Positions 15,565 through 24,207 are shown, numbered from the stretch's first letter. The stretch is DNA of 28,542 nt from CAZPGL01 sp964586175 (GCA_964586175.1 CAZPGL010000027.1:1-28542); one strand, 5' to 3'. Notes: generated from the letters alone by a model not told the origin. Translations and numbers: made by a program.

Positions 15565-16191
15565 ATGGCCGAGCTGACCTACGAACCGATGCGCATCGAA
15601 TGGGCGACCGACCTGGCCGGCATCGAGGCGGCGGCCTTCCCCACCATCGACCCGGTCGATCTGCTCCAGGTCGAGGACATAGAGCGCATGTGCGAGGTGT
15701 TCCCCGAAGGCGGCGTGGTGACCCTCGACGAGGGCCGGCCGGTGGCGTTCGGGGTCGGCATCTTCATCGACTTCGACTTCGACGACCCGCACCACAGCCT
15801 CGACGACCTGATCGGAGAACTGAGTTGCGGTAACCATGATCCGGACGGCGACTGGTACTACGGCATCACCATCGCCACCCTGCCCGAGTACCGCAAGCGT
15901 GGCATCGGCCGCGGGCTCTACGAGTGGCGTAAGCGCATCGTCACCGACCATGACAAGGCCGGCATCGTCGCTGGCGGGGTCATCCCCGGCTACCGGGAGT
16001 ACCTGGGGTCGATGTCGGCCGACGAGTACATCGACAAGGTCGTGGCCGGTGAACTCTACGACGCCACCCTGAGCTTCCAGCTGGAGAACGGGTTCCGGGC
16101 CATGGGGGCCATCCCGAACTACCTGAGCGACCCCTCGGTGGGCGACAACGCCGTGCTCATCGTCTGGGACAACCCCGAACGGCCCGGCTGA
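15565..16191 (+). CDS. GNAT family N-acetyltransferase
   Basis: 208 aa. The acetyl-CoA pyrophosphate-binding signature RKRGIGRG lies at 110-117 within TIATLPEYRKRGIGRGLYEW, preceded by the usual beta-4 strand. The N-terminal part has MCEVFPEGGVVTLDEGRPVAFGVG, a typical substrate-side GNAT segment. It likely acetylates an amino group on a small molecule. It follows the C45 hydrolase by 9 bp, and pairing an N-acyl hydrolase with an N-acyltransferase suggests a shared substrate, though that is inference. Confidence 0.85.
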   Translation: MAELTYEPMRIEWATDLAGIEAAAFPTIDPVDLLQVEDIERMCEVFPEGGVVTLDEGRPVAFGVGIFIDFDFDDPHHSLDDLIGELSCGNHDPDGDWYYGITIATLPEYRKRGIGRGLYEWRKRIVTDHDKAGIVAGGVIPGYREYLGSMSADEYIDKVVAGELYDATLSFQLENGFRAMGAIPNYLSDPSVGDNAVLIVWDNPERPG

Positions 16192-16257
16192 TCAGCCTCG
16201 CTCTCCTCCAGTCGGAGTGACGGGATCGACGTGCCGACGCCCCTTCGCTTGCGGTAA

Positions 16258-16263
16258 TAGGGT
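16258..16263 (+). promoter_or_regulatory. Possible -10 element (TAGGGT) for the HAD gene
   Basis: TAGGGT lies 20 nt before the GTG at 16284, with a GGGAGGA ribosome site between. It is in the 92-bp gap after the GNAT gene. The overlapping TAATAG is an alternative. No -35 box is clear. Confidence 0.3.
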
Positions 16264-16283
16264 GGGGTCGGGAGGACCTGACC

Positions 16284-17072
16284 GTGACCGGTATCGACGG
16301 GCTGCTGATCGACATCGACGGCGTCCTCACCGTGTCCTGGGAGGCCATCGACGGGGCCCCCGGCGCGCTGGCCGAATTACGGGCCAGCGGCGTGCCGCTG
16401 CGTTTCGCGACCAATACGACTACCCGCACCCGCCGACAGGTCGCCGGCCTCATCAACGCGGCCGGGATGCCCGTCGACCCGGACGAGATCCTGACCGCCC
16501 CGGCGGCCACCGCGGCCTACCTTCGGGCCCACCATCCGGATTCCCGGTGTTTCATCCTCAACTCCGGCGATCTGCGGGAGGACCTCCCCGACGTGGACCT
16601 GGTCGACGACCGGGACGACGGGCCGGTCGATGTGGTGGTCATCGGCGGTGCCGGCATGAACTTCACCCATGAGCAGCTCAACCGGGCGTTCGGGCACCTG
16701 CTCGACGGGGCGGTGTTCGTGGCCATGCACCGCAACCTGTACTGGCGGACCGCCAATGGCATGGAGTTGGACACCGGGGCTTACGTGCGGGCGCTGGAGG
16801 AGTCGTCGGGGCTGACACCGGTGGTGCTCGGCAAGCCGTCGCCCGACTTCTTCGCCACCGGAGTGACCGAGTTGGGGGTGCCGGCCGAGCGGGTGGCCAT
16901 GATCGGCGACGACATCGAGAACGATGTGCTGGCTGCGCAGCGGTGCGGCCTGACCGGGGTGCTGGTGCGTACCGGCAAGTACCGAGCAGAGGCGGTAGCC
17001 GCCGCCTCCGGCACTCCCGACGTGGTCGTCGACGGCTTCGCCGACGTCCCCGCCCTGCTCACCACCCCGTGA
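16284..17072 (+). CDS. HAD-IIA family phosphatase (LHPP/NagD-like)
   Basis: 262 aa from GTG 16284 with GGGAGGA upstream. The HAD motifs are in order: motif I LLIDIDGVLT with nucleophile D10 and acid D12; motif II FATNTTTR (41-48); motif III K184 in VLGKPSPDFF; motif IV GDDIENDV (208-215). The cap sits between motifs II and III, as in subclass IIA. NLYWRTANGMELDTGAYVRA resembles the LHPP-type phospholysine/phosphohistidine phosphatases more than NagD. The substrate is a small phosphorylated molecule or phospho-residue, not known. The last bases of the gene form one arm of the terminator hairpin that follows. Confidence 0.9.
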   Translation: MTGIDGLLIDIDGVLTVSWEAIDGAPGALAELRASGVPLRFATNTTTRTRRQVAGLINAAGMPVDPDEILTAPAATAAYLRAHHPDSRCFILNSGDLREDLPDVDLVDDRDDGPVDVVVIGGAGMNFTHEQLNRAFGHLLDGAVFVAMHRNLYWRTANGMELDTGAYVRALEESSGLTPVVLGKPSPDFFATGVTELGVPAERVAMIGDDIENDVLAAQRCGLTGVLVRTGKYRAEAVAAASGTPDVVVDGFADVPALLTTP

Positions 17073-17098
17073 GAGGGGGACTGTCCCCATCTCACGGG
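17066..17098. terminator. Bidirectional hairpin between convergent genes
   Basis: CCCGTGAGA (17066-17074) pairs perfectly with TCTCACGGG (17090-17098). After one G-A mismatch the inner GGGGA (17076-17080) pairs with TCCCC (17084-17088) around loop CTG. The hairpin lies between the stop regions of the HAD gene (+) and an SDR (-). There is no T-run on either side, so it may be a U-less actinobacterial terminator. The core GGGGACTGTCCCC resembles short palindromes that recur in some genomes. Confidence 0.6.
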
Positions 17099-17106
17099 TT
17101 CGGGGG

Positions 17107-17913
17107 TCAGGGTTCCAGGGCGTCGGGGAGCGACAAGCGGGTCGTGCGGCCGCCCTCGACGGGGATGATCTGGCCGGTCACGAACGCGGCGTCGTCGGAG
17201 GCCAACCACAGCGCGGCGGCCGCCACATCGGCCGGCAGGCCGATGCGGCCCACTGGATGCAGGCGGGCCAGGTCGGCGACCACCTGGTCGCGGTCGGGAT
17301 GGCGCTCCACGTAGGCCCGGTTCAGGTCGGTGTCGATCCACCCCGGAGCCACCGCATTGCAGCGGACGCCCATGGGCCCCAGGTCTACGGCCAGAGCCCG
17401 GGTCAACCCGTGCACTCCGCCCTTGGACGCGCAGTAGGCGGCGTGAAGCCCGTTGGCGGCCAGGCCCTCGATTGACCCGGTGTTGATGATCGACGCCCCC
17501 TCGCGGCCCTCCATGAGGGGCAGCAGGTGCTTGACCATCAGGAACGGCCCCCGCAGGTTCACGGCCATGGTGAGGTCCCACTCGGCGACCGTCTCGTCGA
17601 GCACCGAACGCTCGGCCATGATCCCGGCGTTGTTGACCAGCACGTCCAGCCCGCCGTGGCCGGCCTGCACCGATTGGGCGAACTCGATGACCGACACCTC
17701 GTCGGTGACGTCCAACGGCACCCACTCACGGTGGCCGGCCACGTCGAGGCCGGCACCCACCTCGCCCGGGTCAGTGAGGTCGCCGATGACCACGGTTGCC
17801 CCCTCGGCGGCGAAGCGGTCGACGATGGCCCGCCCGATGCCCCGGGCACCGCCGGTCACCACGGCCACCCGGCCCTCCAGACGGCCGCCGTATTCGGTCG
17901 GATACTCGGTCAT
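17107..17913 (-). CDS. SDR family oxidoreductase (second of a pair)
   Basis: 268 aa classical SDR. Cofactor motif TGGARGIG (20-27), NNAG (94-97), catalytic S147, Y160 (YCASK) and K164 with normal spacing, and a VTGQIIPVEGG end typical of the family. D45 after the second strand (VVIGDL) favours NAD over NADP. The substrate is unknown. The ATG overlaps the stop of the previous SDR gene (ATGA), so the two are co-translated. It is the last gene of the long minus-strand cluster and ends beside the hairpin at 17066-17098. Confidence 0.93.
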   Translation of the reverse strand: MTEYPTEYGGRLEGRVAVVTGGARGIGRAIVDRFAAEGATVVIGDLTDPGEVGAGLDVAGHREWVPLDVTDEVSVIEFAQSVQAGHGGLDVLVNNAGIMAERSVLDETVAEWDLTMAVNLRGPFLMVKHLLPLMEGREGASIINTGSIEGLAANGLHAAYCASKGGVHGLTRALAVDLGPMGVRCNAVAPGWIDTDLNRAYVERHPDRDQVVADLARLHPVGRIGLPADVAAAALWLASDDAAFVTGQIIPVEGGRTTRLSLPDALEP

Positions 17914-18659
17914 CGTGCCGTGTACCCCCCGTCGATGGAGATGTTGGCCCCGGTGATGTGCCGCGACCGGTCGCCGGCCAGGAAGGACACGAGGTCGGCG
18001 ATCTCGTCGCCGCTGGGGATCCGCCCCTGCGGAATGTCGGGCAGGTTCATCGCCCGCACCTCGTCGGCCGAGTCATCACGCTCCGAGTAGAGCATGTGGG
18101 TGTCGACGGCGCCCGGGCACACGGCGTTGACCCGGATGCCTTCGGCGGCGTGGTCGAGGGCCATGGCCCGGGTGAGGTTGGTGACCGCCCCCTTCGAGGC
18201 GCAGTAGGCGGCCAGCCCCGCGTTGCCGACCAGCCCGCACGTCGAGCTGACGTTGACGATCGACCCTCCACCGGCTGCCCGCAGCGCCGGCAACGCGGCC
18301 CGGGAGGCGTAGAACACGCCGTCCACGTTGATGGCCATGACCCGCCGCCAGTCGTCGTCGCCGGTGGCTTCGGCGTCGCCCCGGTGGATGACCCCGGCGG
18401 CGTTGACGAGCACGTCGAGGCGGCCCCACCTGTCGACGGCGACCGCCACCGCGTCGCCCGCCCACTCGGCGTCGGCGACGTCGCCCAGGGCAGCCACCGC
18501 CTCCCCGCCGTCGGCGGTGATGGCGTCCACGACCTCGGCGGCCCGGTCGGCGTCGCGCCCACCGACGACCACGGCCATCCCGTCGGCGGCCAGGCGTCGC
18601 GCGCAGGCGCTGCCGATACCCGAACTGGCCCCGGTGACCAGGGCGACCCGCTGCGTCAT
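17910..18659 (-). CDS. SDR family oxidoreductase (first of a pair)
   Basis: 249 aa from ATG 18659 (MTQRVALVTGASSGIG), preceded by a GAGGAAGGGG ribosome site. A longer frame to 18764 would overlap the upstream gene's end. Motifs are TGASSGIG (9-16), NAAG at 86-89 in place of NNAG, catalytic S139, Y152 (YCASK) and K156, PG motif in VCPGAVDT, and ITGANISIDGGYTAR at the end. GGRDADR after the second strand (33-39) suggests NADP use. It lies 52 bp after the FAD oxidoreductase and overlaps the next SDR by 4 nt. The pair may oxidise or reduce alcohol intermediates of the amine pathway, which is inference. Confidence 0.93.
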   Translation of the reverse strand: MTQRVALVTGASSGIGSACARRLAADGMAVVVGGRDADRAAEVVDAITADGGEAVAALGDVADAEWAGDAVAVAVDRWGRLDVLVNAAGVIHRGDAEATGDDDWRRVMAINVDGVFYASRAALPALRAAGGGSIVNVSSTCGLVGNAGLAAYCASKGAVTNLTRAMALDHAAEGIRVNAVCPGAVDTHMLYSERDDSADEVRAMNLPDIPQGRIPSGDEIADLVSFLAGDRSRHITGANISIDGGYTAR

Positions 18660-18711
18660 GGCGTGCCCCTTCCTCTCGTCACGGCGGTCCCGTCGGAGCG
18701 GCGACGGTCCG

Positions 18712-20031
18712 TCACATCTCCCGGCCGGCCATGATGCGGAGCCGACGGGCGTACATCTTGACACCCCACGACATGAACGGCTCGGGGAAGTTCCGGTTGG
18801 GCCGTCCCTTGGCCAGCATGAGGTCGAGATGGTCGGAGCCCTCGCCGCACACCATCTCGGCGATCAGCTTGCCGCAGATCACGCCGCGGCTGATGCCGGT
18901 GCCGTTGTGCACCAGCGCGCCGTGCACGCCGTCGGCCAGGCGTCCGAACACTGGCTCGCCGTTGCGGGCCATGCTCAGCGCCCCACCCCACGAGTGCTCG
19001 AACGGCACCCCGGTGAGGGTCGGGAAGCGGCGCTCGAACGACCGGCGGTGCGCCTTGGCGGCCAGCCGGCGGGCCCGCCCATCGACTCGCGAGTGGCGGC
19101 TGTAGCTGTAGATGTTGCGGACCAGGATGCGGCCGTCGTCGAGCCGGCGGACGGTGGTGCCCGACGGGTCGGCCGGAATGACCCCCCAGGAGCGGTCGCC
19201 GCCGATGGTCGCCGACTCCTCGTCGGTGAGGGGCCGGGTCATGGATCCCCAGGTGATGATCGGGATGAGGTGCTTGGCGTAGATGCCGAAGCCGGCGGCG
19301 AACCCGTTGTTGGCCAGCACCACCTGGGCGGCGGTGATGGTGCCGCCGGGGGTGTACAGCACGTGCGGCGGCCCATCGTCGATCCAGGTGACCGTGGTCT
19401 CCTCGTGGAGGTCGACGTTGCCGGGCAGATGGCGGGCCAGGCCCCTGGTGAGGGCCGCCGGCTGCATGAGCACGGTGCCCGGGGTGTGCAGCGACCGCCC
19501 GTAGTAGTCGATGCCCAGCAGGTCGGCCGTGGCGGCGGCGTCACGGGCCTCGTAGGGCTCGTCGAGGCGGTCGAGGGTGGCGGCGAAGCTGGTCAGGTGC
19601 TGTTCGCCGCGTGGCGTGGCTGCGGCGTGGATCTTGCCGGCCCAGCTCCAGCCGCAGTCGATGCCGTGGGCGTCGACGGCCTCCTGCAGGTACGCCTGAC
19701 CGGCCCGGTTCAGCCCGATCTGTTGCTTCTCGTGGTCGACGCTGTCGGCGAAGCCCTTGGACCGGATGTTGTGGGCGTGGTCGATGGCGAACCCCGACGA
19801 CCGTCCGGCCGCCGTGTTGCCGACCCGACCGGCCTCGACGAGCGTGAGGTGGGCGTTGGGCCGCAGCTCGGCCAGCCGCCGGGCCGCGGCCAGCCCGGTG
19901 AACCCTGCGCCGACCACCACGATGTCGGTCTGGACGTCCCGGTCGAGCGGGCGCGCCGGCTCGGGTTCGGGCAGCGCCTCGTACCAACCGTTGTTGCGGT
20001 CGTACCGGGGTTGGAGGGTGACGGCACCCAT
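18712..20031 (-). CDS. FAD-dependent amine oxidoreductase (DAO family, PuuB-like)
   Basis: 439 aa. It has a Rossmann FAD-binding site DIVVVGAGFTGLAAARRLAE (36-55) with G41, G43 and G46, then a DAO-fold substrate domain, and the late motif GALVHNGTGISRGVICGKLIAEM that closes on FAD. The N-terminal YDRNNGWYEAL and the domain layout resemble gamma-glutamylputrescine oxidase (PuuB) and related secondary-amine oxidases or demethylases. It would oxidise an amine to an imine, releasing an aldehyde that the adjacent aldehyde dehydrogenase can oxidise. It begins 19 nt after that gene's stop. No strong ribosome site is seen before the ATG. Confidence 0.88.
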   Translation of the reverse strand: MGAVTLQPRYDRNNGWYEALPEPEPARPLDRDVQTDIVVVGAGFTGLAAARRLAELRPNAHLTLVEAGRVGNTAAGRSSGFAIDHAHNIRSKGFADSVDHEKQQIGLNRAGQAYLQEAVDAHGIDCGWSWAGKIHAAATPRGEQHLTSFAATLDRLDEPYEARDAAATADLLGIDYYGRSLHTPGTVLMQPAALTRGLARHLPGNVDLHEETTVTWIDDGPPHVLYTPGGTITAAQVVLANNGFAAGFGIYAKHLIPIITWGSMTRPLTDEESATIGGDRSWGVIPADPSGTTVRRLDDGRILVRNIYSYSRHSRVDGRARRLAAKAHRRSFERRFPTLTGVPFEHSWGGALSMARNGEPVFGRLADGVHGALVHNGTGISRGVICGKLIAEMVCGEGSDHLDLMLAKGRPNRNFPEPFMSWGVKMYARRLRIMAGREM

Positions 20032-20050
20032 GTCAGACGAAGACCATGGG

Positions 20051-21547
20051 TCAGGAGAGGTCCATCCAGATGGTCTTGAGCTCGGTGTACTGCTCGTGGG
20101 CGGCGATCGACTTGTCGCGGCCGCCGAAGCCCGACTGCTTGAACCCGCCGAACGGAGTGGTGATGTCGCCTTCGCCGTAGCAGTTGACGGCCACCGTGCC
20201 GGCCCGCAGGGCCCGCGACGCCAGGTGGGCGGTCCGCAGGTCGGTGGTGTGGATGGTGGCGGCCAGCCCGTAGTCGGTGTCGTTGGCCAGCCGGATGGCC
20301 TCTTCGGGAGTATCGAACGCCGTCACGGCCAGCACCGGGCCGAAGACCTCCTCGCGGGCCAGGCGGCTGTCGGGGTCGACGTCGGTGAACACGGTGGGTT
20401 CGACGAACCAGCCGCCGCTGTCCTGGCGTACCTGCCGGCCGCCCACCGCGCACGTGGCGCCGGCGGCGTTGGCGTCGTCGATGTGGCCCATGACCTTGCC
20501 CAGGTGGGCCTCTTCGATCATGGCGCCCATCGTCGTCTCGGGCACCAGGGGGTCGCCGACGATCCAGTCGCGGCTGCGTTCGGCGACCCGTTCCAGCAGG
20601 TCGTCGTGCACCGACCGTTGGACGAGCAGGCGGGAGTTGGCGCTGCAGTTCTGGCCGGCGTTCCAGAAGATGCCCTCGCAGATGCCCTCGGCGGCCGAGT
20701 CGAGGTCGTCGGCGTCGGCCATCACGATGACCGGGCTCTTGCCGCCGCACTCGAGCAGCACCTCCTTGAGGTTGGATTCGGCCGAATACTGCAGGAAGTA
20801 GCGGCCGACTTCGGTGGAACCGGTGAACCCGACACAGTCGACGTCGGGGTGACGGCCGATGGCCGCCCCGGCGGTCTCACCGAAGCCGGGCACGACGTTG
20901 AACACACCGTCGGGGATGCCGGCCTCGATGGCCAGCTCGGCGATCCGGATGGTCGACATCGACGTCTGCTCGGCTGGCTTGACGACGCAGGTGTTGCCGG
21001 CGGCCAGGATGGGCCCCAGCTTCCAGCCGGCCATCATGAGCGGGTAGTTCCACGGCAGGACGGCCCCGACCACGCCGATGGGCTCGCGTACCACCATGCC
21101 GACGAAACCCGGCCCCGACGGGGAGAGCTGGTCGTAGAGCTTGTCGCAGGCTTCGGCGTGCCAGCGCAGGGTGGCCACCAGGTCCGGCAGGTCGAAGCCG
21201 GCACAGTCGCTGATCGGCTTGCCGGCCTCCAGCGACTCGATGACGGCCAGCTCGTCGGTGTGGGCCTCGACCAGGCTGGCGAAGCGCAGCAGCAGCCGTT
21301 TGCGATCGGCGGGGCTCAGTCGTCCCCACGGGCCGTCGGTGAAGGCGGTGCGGGCAGCGGCGACGGCGCGGTCGACGTCCTCGTCACCGCCTTCGGCGAT
21401 CTGGGCCAACTCCCGGCCGGTGGCCGGGTTGAGGGTGGCGAACGTGGCTCCGCTGGCCGACTCGACGCTGCGACCGCCGATGACGGCCCGGGTCGGCGGC
21501 TGGATGGAGGCGGCCAGGGCGGCCGGGTCGGCGAGGGTGGTGGTCAT
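20051..21547 (-). CDS. Aldehyde dehydrogenase, PuuC-like
   Basis: 498 aa, standard length. Catalytic C301 in FWNAGQNCSANS, general base E266 in LLECGGKSP, N167 in LPWNYPL, K190 in VVKPAEQTS, and the NAD-site FTGSTEVG (241-248). The C-terminus EGDITTPFGGFKQSGFGGRD, followed by YTELKTIWMDL, closely follows the ending of E. coli PuuC (gamma-glutamyl-gamma-aminobutyraldehyde dehydrogenase). It oxidises an aldehyde to the acid with NAD(P). It sits directly before the PuuB-like oxidase, so it likely takes the aldehyde that enzyme makes. The true substrate may be another amino-aldehyde. Confidence 0.94.
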   Translation of the reverse strand: MTTTLADPAALAASIQPPTRAVIGGRSVESASGATFATLNPATGRELAQIAEGGDEDVDRAVAAARTAFTDGPWGRLSPADRKRLLLRFASLVEAHTDELAVIESLEAGKPISDCAGFDLPDLVATLRWHAEACDKLYDQLSPSGPGFVGMVVREPIGVVGAVLPWNYPLMMAGWKLGPILAAGNTCVVKPAEQTSMSTIRIAELAIEAGIPDGVFNVVPGFGETAGAAIGRHPDVDCVGFTGSTEVGRYFLQYSAESNLKEVLLECGGKSPVIVMADADDLDSAAEGICEGIFWNAGQNCSANSRLLVQRSVHDDLLERVAERSRDWIVGDPLVPETTMGAMIEEAHLGKVMGHIDDANAAGATCAVGGRQVRQDSGGWFVEPTVFTDVDPDSRLAREEVFGPVLAVTAFDTPEEAIRLANDTDYGLAATIHTTDLRTAHLASRALRAGTVAVNCYGEGDITTPFGGFKQSGFGGRDKSIAAHEQYTELKTIWMDLS

Positions 21548-21595
21548 CGGTGGCTCCGGATCATGTGGGGTGGGGACAGAGGTGGGTGCGGCCGG

Positions 21596-22663
21596 TCATG
21601 ACGGGCCACGGCCGACGCCGGCCCGGTCGGTCATGCGGACCAGCCAGTCGCGCTCGGCGTCCCACTCGCGGAACACGAGGCGGTCTCGGTCGACGCCGTT
21701 GACGGGCAGGGTGGACAGGGCGGCCTGGAGGGACACCCGGCCCTGGTGGGTCATGGGCAGGACCGGCCGGCGGCACGGGCCGACGGTCCGGCCGACCATG
21801 TTGGTGGCCGTCTTGACCGCCGTGTTGTACTCGGCGTCGACGGAGTTGTCCCAGAAGAACAGGTTGGCCGGAAGCATGCGGGCCCACAGGTCGAGCGCCT
21901 CGGCGTGCCGGCCGGCGGTGATGAGGTCGTAGAGCTGCACGCACTCGTGGGGCATGACGTTGGCCGCACCCCAGATCCAGCCCGGGCAGCCGGCCATCAG
22001 CGAGAACGGGGCGATGGGGTCGGCGCCGGCCAGCACGTGGCCGCCGATGCCGTTGAGTTGCTGGATGCGGACCAGGTCGCCGGTGCTGTCCTTGATGTAG
22101 TCGATGTTCTCGATGGCGATGAGCCGCCGGTAGACGTCGGGGGTGATGTCGAACCCCGAGTTGACGGGGATGTTGTAGAGCACGACGGGCACGTCGATGG
22201 CCTGGGCCAGCTTCTCGTAGTGGTACAGCACGCCCCGTTCGAAGGGCCCTTCGAAGTAGGGGGGCAGCACCATCACCGCGTCGGCCCCCTGGTCGATGGC
22301 GGCCCGGGAGTTCTCGATGGCGTCGACGGTGGTGATGGCCGACGTCTGGCAGATGATGGGGATGCGGCCGGCCACCGTCTCGGCACCGATACGGAAGATC
22401 CGGTGCTTCTCGTCGGCGCTCAGGAAGGCGAATTCGCCGGTGCCGGCGGCCAGCACCAGCCCGTGGACGCCGGCGTCGACCAGGTTCTCGATGTGGTCGC
22501 GCAGACGCCCCTCGTCGAGGGATTCACCGCTGTCGTCGAAGGGGCTGCACATGGCGGCGCACACCCCGTGCAGGAGCGGCGGTGCCGTCGCTGGGGCGGA
22601 TCCGTTGGTCGATGGCATGTTGTCTGAAGGCATGTCGTCTGAAGGCACGTTGTCTGAAGGCAC
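21596..22663 (-). CDS. Dihydrodipicolinate synthase family protein (DapA-like aldolase/lyase)
   Basis: 355 aa from GTG 22663, chosen because GAGGTG lies 6 nt upstream. A GTG at 22672 overlapping the MttB stop, an in-frame GTG at 22648 and ATGs at 22633 and 22618 are alternatives. The TIM-barrel (alpha/beta)8 family motifs are AAGTGEFAFLS, Y163 in VVLYNIPVNSG and Schiff-base K191 in DYIKDSTGD. Family members cleave or condense pyruvate-type substrates; relatives act in hydroxyproline, sugar-acid and sialic-acid catabolism. It has about 25 extra N-terminal residues made of VPSDN-like repeats and a C-terminal extension of about 50 residues beyond the usual 300. The gene context favours a catabolic lyase over lysine biosynthesis. 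Confidence 0.9.
   Translation of the reverse strand: MPSDNVPSDDMPSDNMPSTNGSAPATAPPLLHGVCAAMCSPFDDSGESLDEGRLRDHIENLVDAGVHGLVLAAGTGEFAFLSADEKHRIFRIGAETVAGRIPIICQTSAITTVDAIENSRAAIDQGADAVMVLPPYFEGPFERGVLYHYEKLAQAIDVPVVLYNIPVNSGFDITPDVYRRLIAIENIDYIKDSTGDLVRIQQLNGIGGHVLAGADPIAPFSLMAGCPGWIWGAANVMPHECVQLYDLITAGRHAEALDLWARMLPANLFFWDNSVDAEYNTAVKTATNMVGRTVGPCRRPVLPMTHQGRVSLQAALSTLPVNGVDRDRLVFREWDAERDWLVRMTDRAGVGRGPS
22604..22663 (-). repeat. Four tandem 15-bp repeats at the start of the DapA-like gene
   Basis: Reading the minus strand, units of RTGCCTTCAGACRAC occur at 22663-22649, 22648-22634 and 22633-22619, with a more diverged fourth at 22618-22604. They encode VPSDN, VPSDD, MPSDN and MPSTN. Every unit starts with GTG or ATG in frame, so each copy carries a potential start codon. 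Only the first has a clear ribosome site. Unit number could vary between strains by slippage. Confidence 0.9.
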
Positions 22664-22668
22664 GGCGT

Positions 22669-24207
22669 TCACCTCACCATGTCGGGGAGTTCGGCTTCGC
22701 GGCGGGCCACGAAGTCGTCGAGTTCGGCGGCCACGTCGTCGGGCAGGGCAGGCTCCTCGTACTCGGCGAGGAGCTGGCGGCACTTGTCGGCGGCCCGCTC
22801 CTCGGCGCTCTGGGCGCCGTCGGCCAGCCACTGCTCGTAGTTGTCGCTGTTCATCATCTCGGGCATGGCGAACGCCGTCTGGAAGTTGGCCAGGGTGTGG
22901 GCGGTGCCCAGATGGTGCCCGCCGGGCGGCACCTCGCGCATGGTGGCGAGGACCTCGTCGAGGTCGTCGAAGCTCACCCCCCGGCCCAGTCGGTACATCA
23001 TCTCCAACTGCTCGCTGTCGAGCACCCACTTGGCGTAACTCTGGCACATGGCACTCTCGAGGTAGCCGGTGGTGGACAGCACGAAGTTGATGCCCGACAT
23101 GAGCACCCCGTACATGTTGCGGGCGGCCTCGTAGCCGGCCTGGGCGTCGACCATCTTGGAGCTGGTGCAACCGCCGCTGCACCGCGACGGCAGGCCGTAG
23201 TGGCGGGCCATCTGGCCGGTCAGCATGTTCATGTGGCAGATCTCGGGGGTGCCGGCCTGGGGGGCGCCGGTCTTCATGGACACCGTGGACAGCCACTGCC
23301 CGTAGAGGGCCGGGGCGCCTGGCCGGACGAGTTGGGCGAAGGCGGCACCGGTGAGGGCCTCGATGTTGACCTGGATCACCGAGCCGACGGTGCTGGCCGG
23401 GGTGGATGCCCCACCGAGCACGAAGGGGCTGAACAGGGTGGCCTGGTTGGCACCGGCGAAGACCCGCACGCTGTCGAGCATCGTCTTGTCCCACACCAGC
23501 GGGGTGTTGCCGTTGGCCAGGCAGGTCATGACCGTGGTGTCGCGTACCACGTCCTGGCCGAACACGATGCCGGCCATGTGGAGGCTGTCCTCGGCCCGCT
23601 CCTTGGAGGTGACGGCACCCATGAACGGCTTGTCGGAGTACTTGAGCAGGCTCTCGGTCATGTAGAGGTGTCGCTTGGGGACCGGCACGTCCATCGGCTC
23701 GCACACCACGCCGCCCGACATGTGCAGGGCCGGCGAGAGATGGTTGAGCCGGGTGAAGTCCCGGAAGTCCTGAAGGGAGGCCGGGCGGCGCACACCGTCG
23801 AGGCCCAGCACGTAAGGGGCGCCGTATGACGGGGTGAAGATCTGCCGGTCGCCGCCGACGGTGACCGACCGGGCCGGATTGCGGGCCGTCATCGTGTACT
23901 CGGACGGGGCGGTGGACAGCAACTCCATGAGGTGGTGGCGGTCGATGTGGACCCGGACGCCGTCGACCCGGGCCCCGGCGGCCGCCCACATGGCCACCGA
24001 CTCGTCGCAGCGGAACTCGACGCCGACCTCCTCGATGATGTCCATCGAGGCGTCGTGCACGGTCTGGACCTGCTCGGGGGTCAGCAGGTCGACGTAGGGA
24101 ATGGCCCGCTCCAGCTCGGGCAGCCAGGTGCGGGGCCGGGAACGGCGGGCCCGGGTCCGGGCGTCGCGGCCCCGCCGAGTGGTGCCGAGTTCGGTGCCGG
24201 TGCTCAC
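22669..24207 (-). CDS. MttB-superfamily methyltransferase (non-pyrrolysine)
   Basis: 512 aa from GTG 24207. This is a trimethylamine methyltransferase superfamily protein: LLTPEQVQTVHDASMDIIEEVGVEF near the start, GGVVCEP, the central GGASTPASTVGSVIQVNIEAL-type barrel segment, and GCTSSKMVDAQAGYEA. True MttB has an in-frame amber codon for pyrrolysine; here the frame is continuous with no internal stop, as in betaine-type homologues such as MtgB. Such enzymes move a methyl group from a quaternary amine to a corrinoid protein. No corrinoid protein or acceptor methyltransferase is in the window, so the methyl acceptor is unknown. It is the first gene of the minus-strand cluster. The start is uncertain, with no clear ribosome site at GTG 24207. 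The stop lies 5 nt before the DapA-like GTG. Confidence 0.88.
   Translation of the reverse strand: MSTGTELGTTRRGRDARTRARRSRPRTWLPELERAIPYVDLLTPEQVQTVHDASMDIIEEVGVEFRCDESVAMWAAAGARVDGVRVHIDRHHLMELLSTAPSEYTMTARNPARSVTVGGDRQIFTPSYGAPYVLGLDGVRRPASLQDFRDFTRLNHLSPALHMSGGVVCEPMDVPVPKRHLYMTESLLKYSDKPFMGAVTSKERAEDSLHMAGIVFGQDVVRDTTVMTCLANGNTPLVWDKTMLDSVRVFAGANQATLFSPFVLGGASTPASTVGSVIQVNIEALTGAAFAQLVRPGAPALYGQWLSTVSMKTGAPQAGTPEICHMNMLTGQMARHYGLPSRCSGGCTSSKMVDAQAGYEAARNMYGVLMSGINFVLSTTGYLESAMCQSYAKWVLDSEQLEMMYRLGRGVSFDDLDEVLATMREVPPGGHHLGTAHTLANFQTAFAMPEMMNSDNYEQWLADGAQSAEERAADKCRQLLAEYEEPALPDDVAAELDDFVARREAELPDMVR

Noticed and set aside
14419..15951. Long minus-strand frame opposite the C45 and GNAT genes
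   Set aside because: The composition is that of an antisense shadow, without family motifs; the opposite strand encodes recognisable enzymes.
22669..24207. Pyrrolysine (UAG) in the MttB homologue
   Set aside because: The frame is continuous with no internal amber codon, as in non-Pyl family members.
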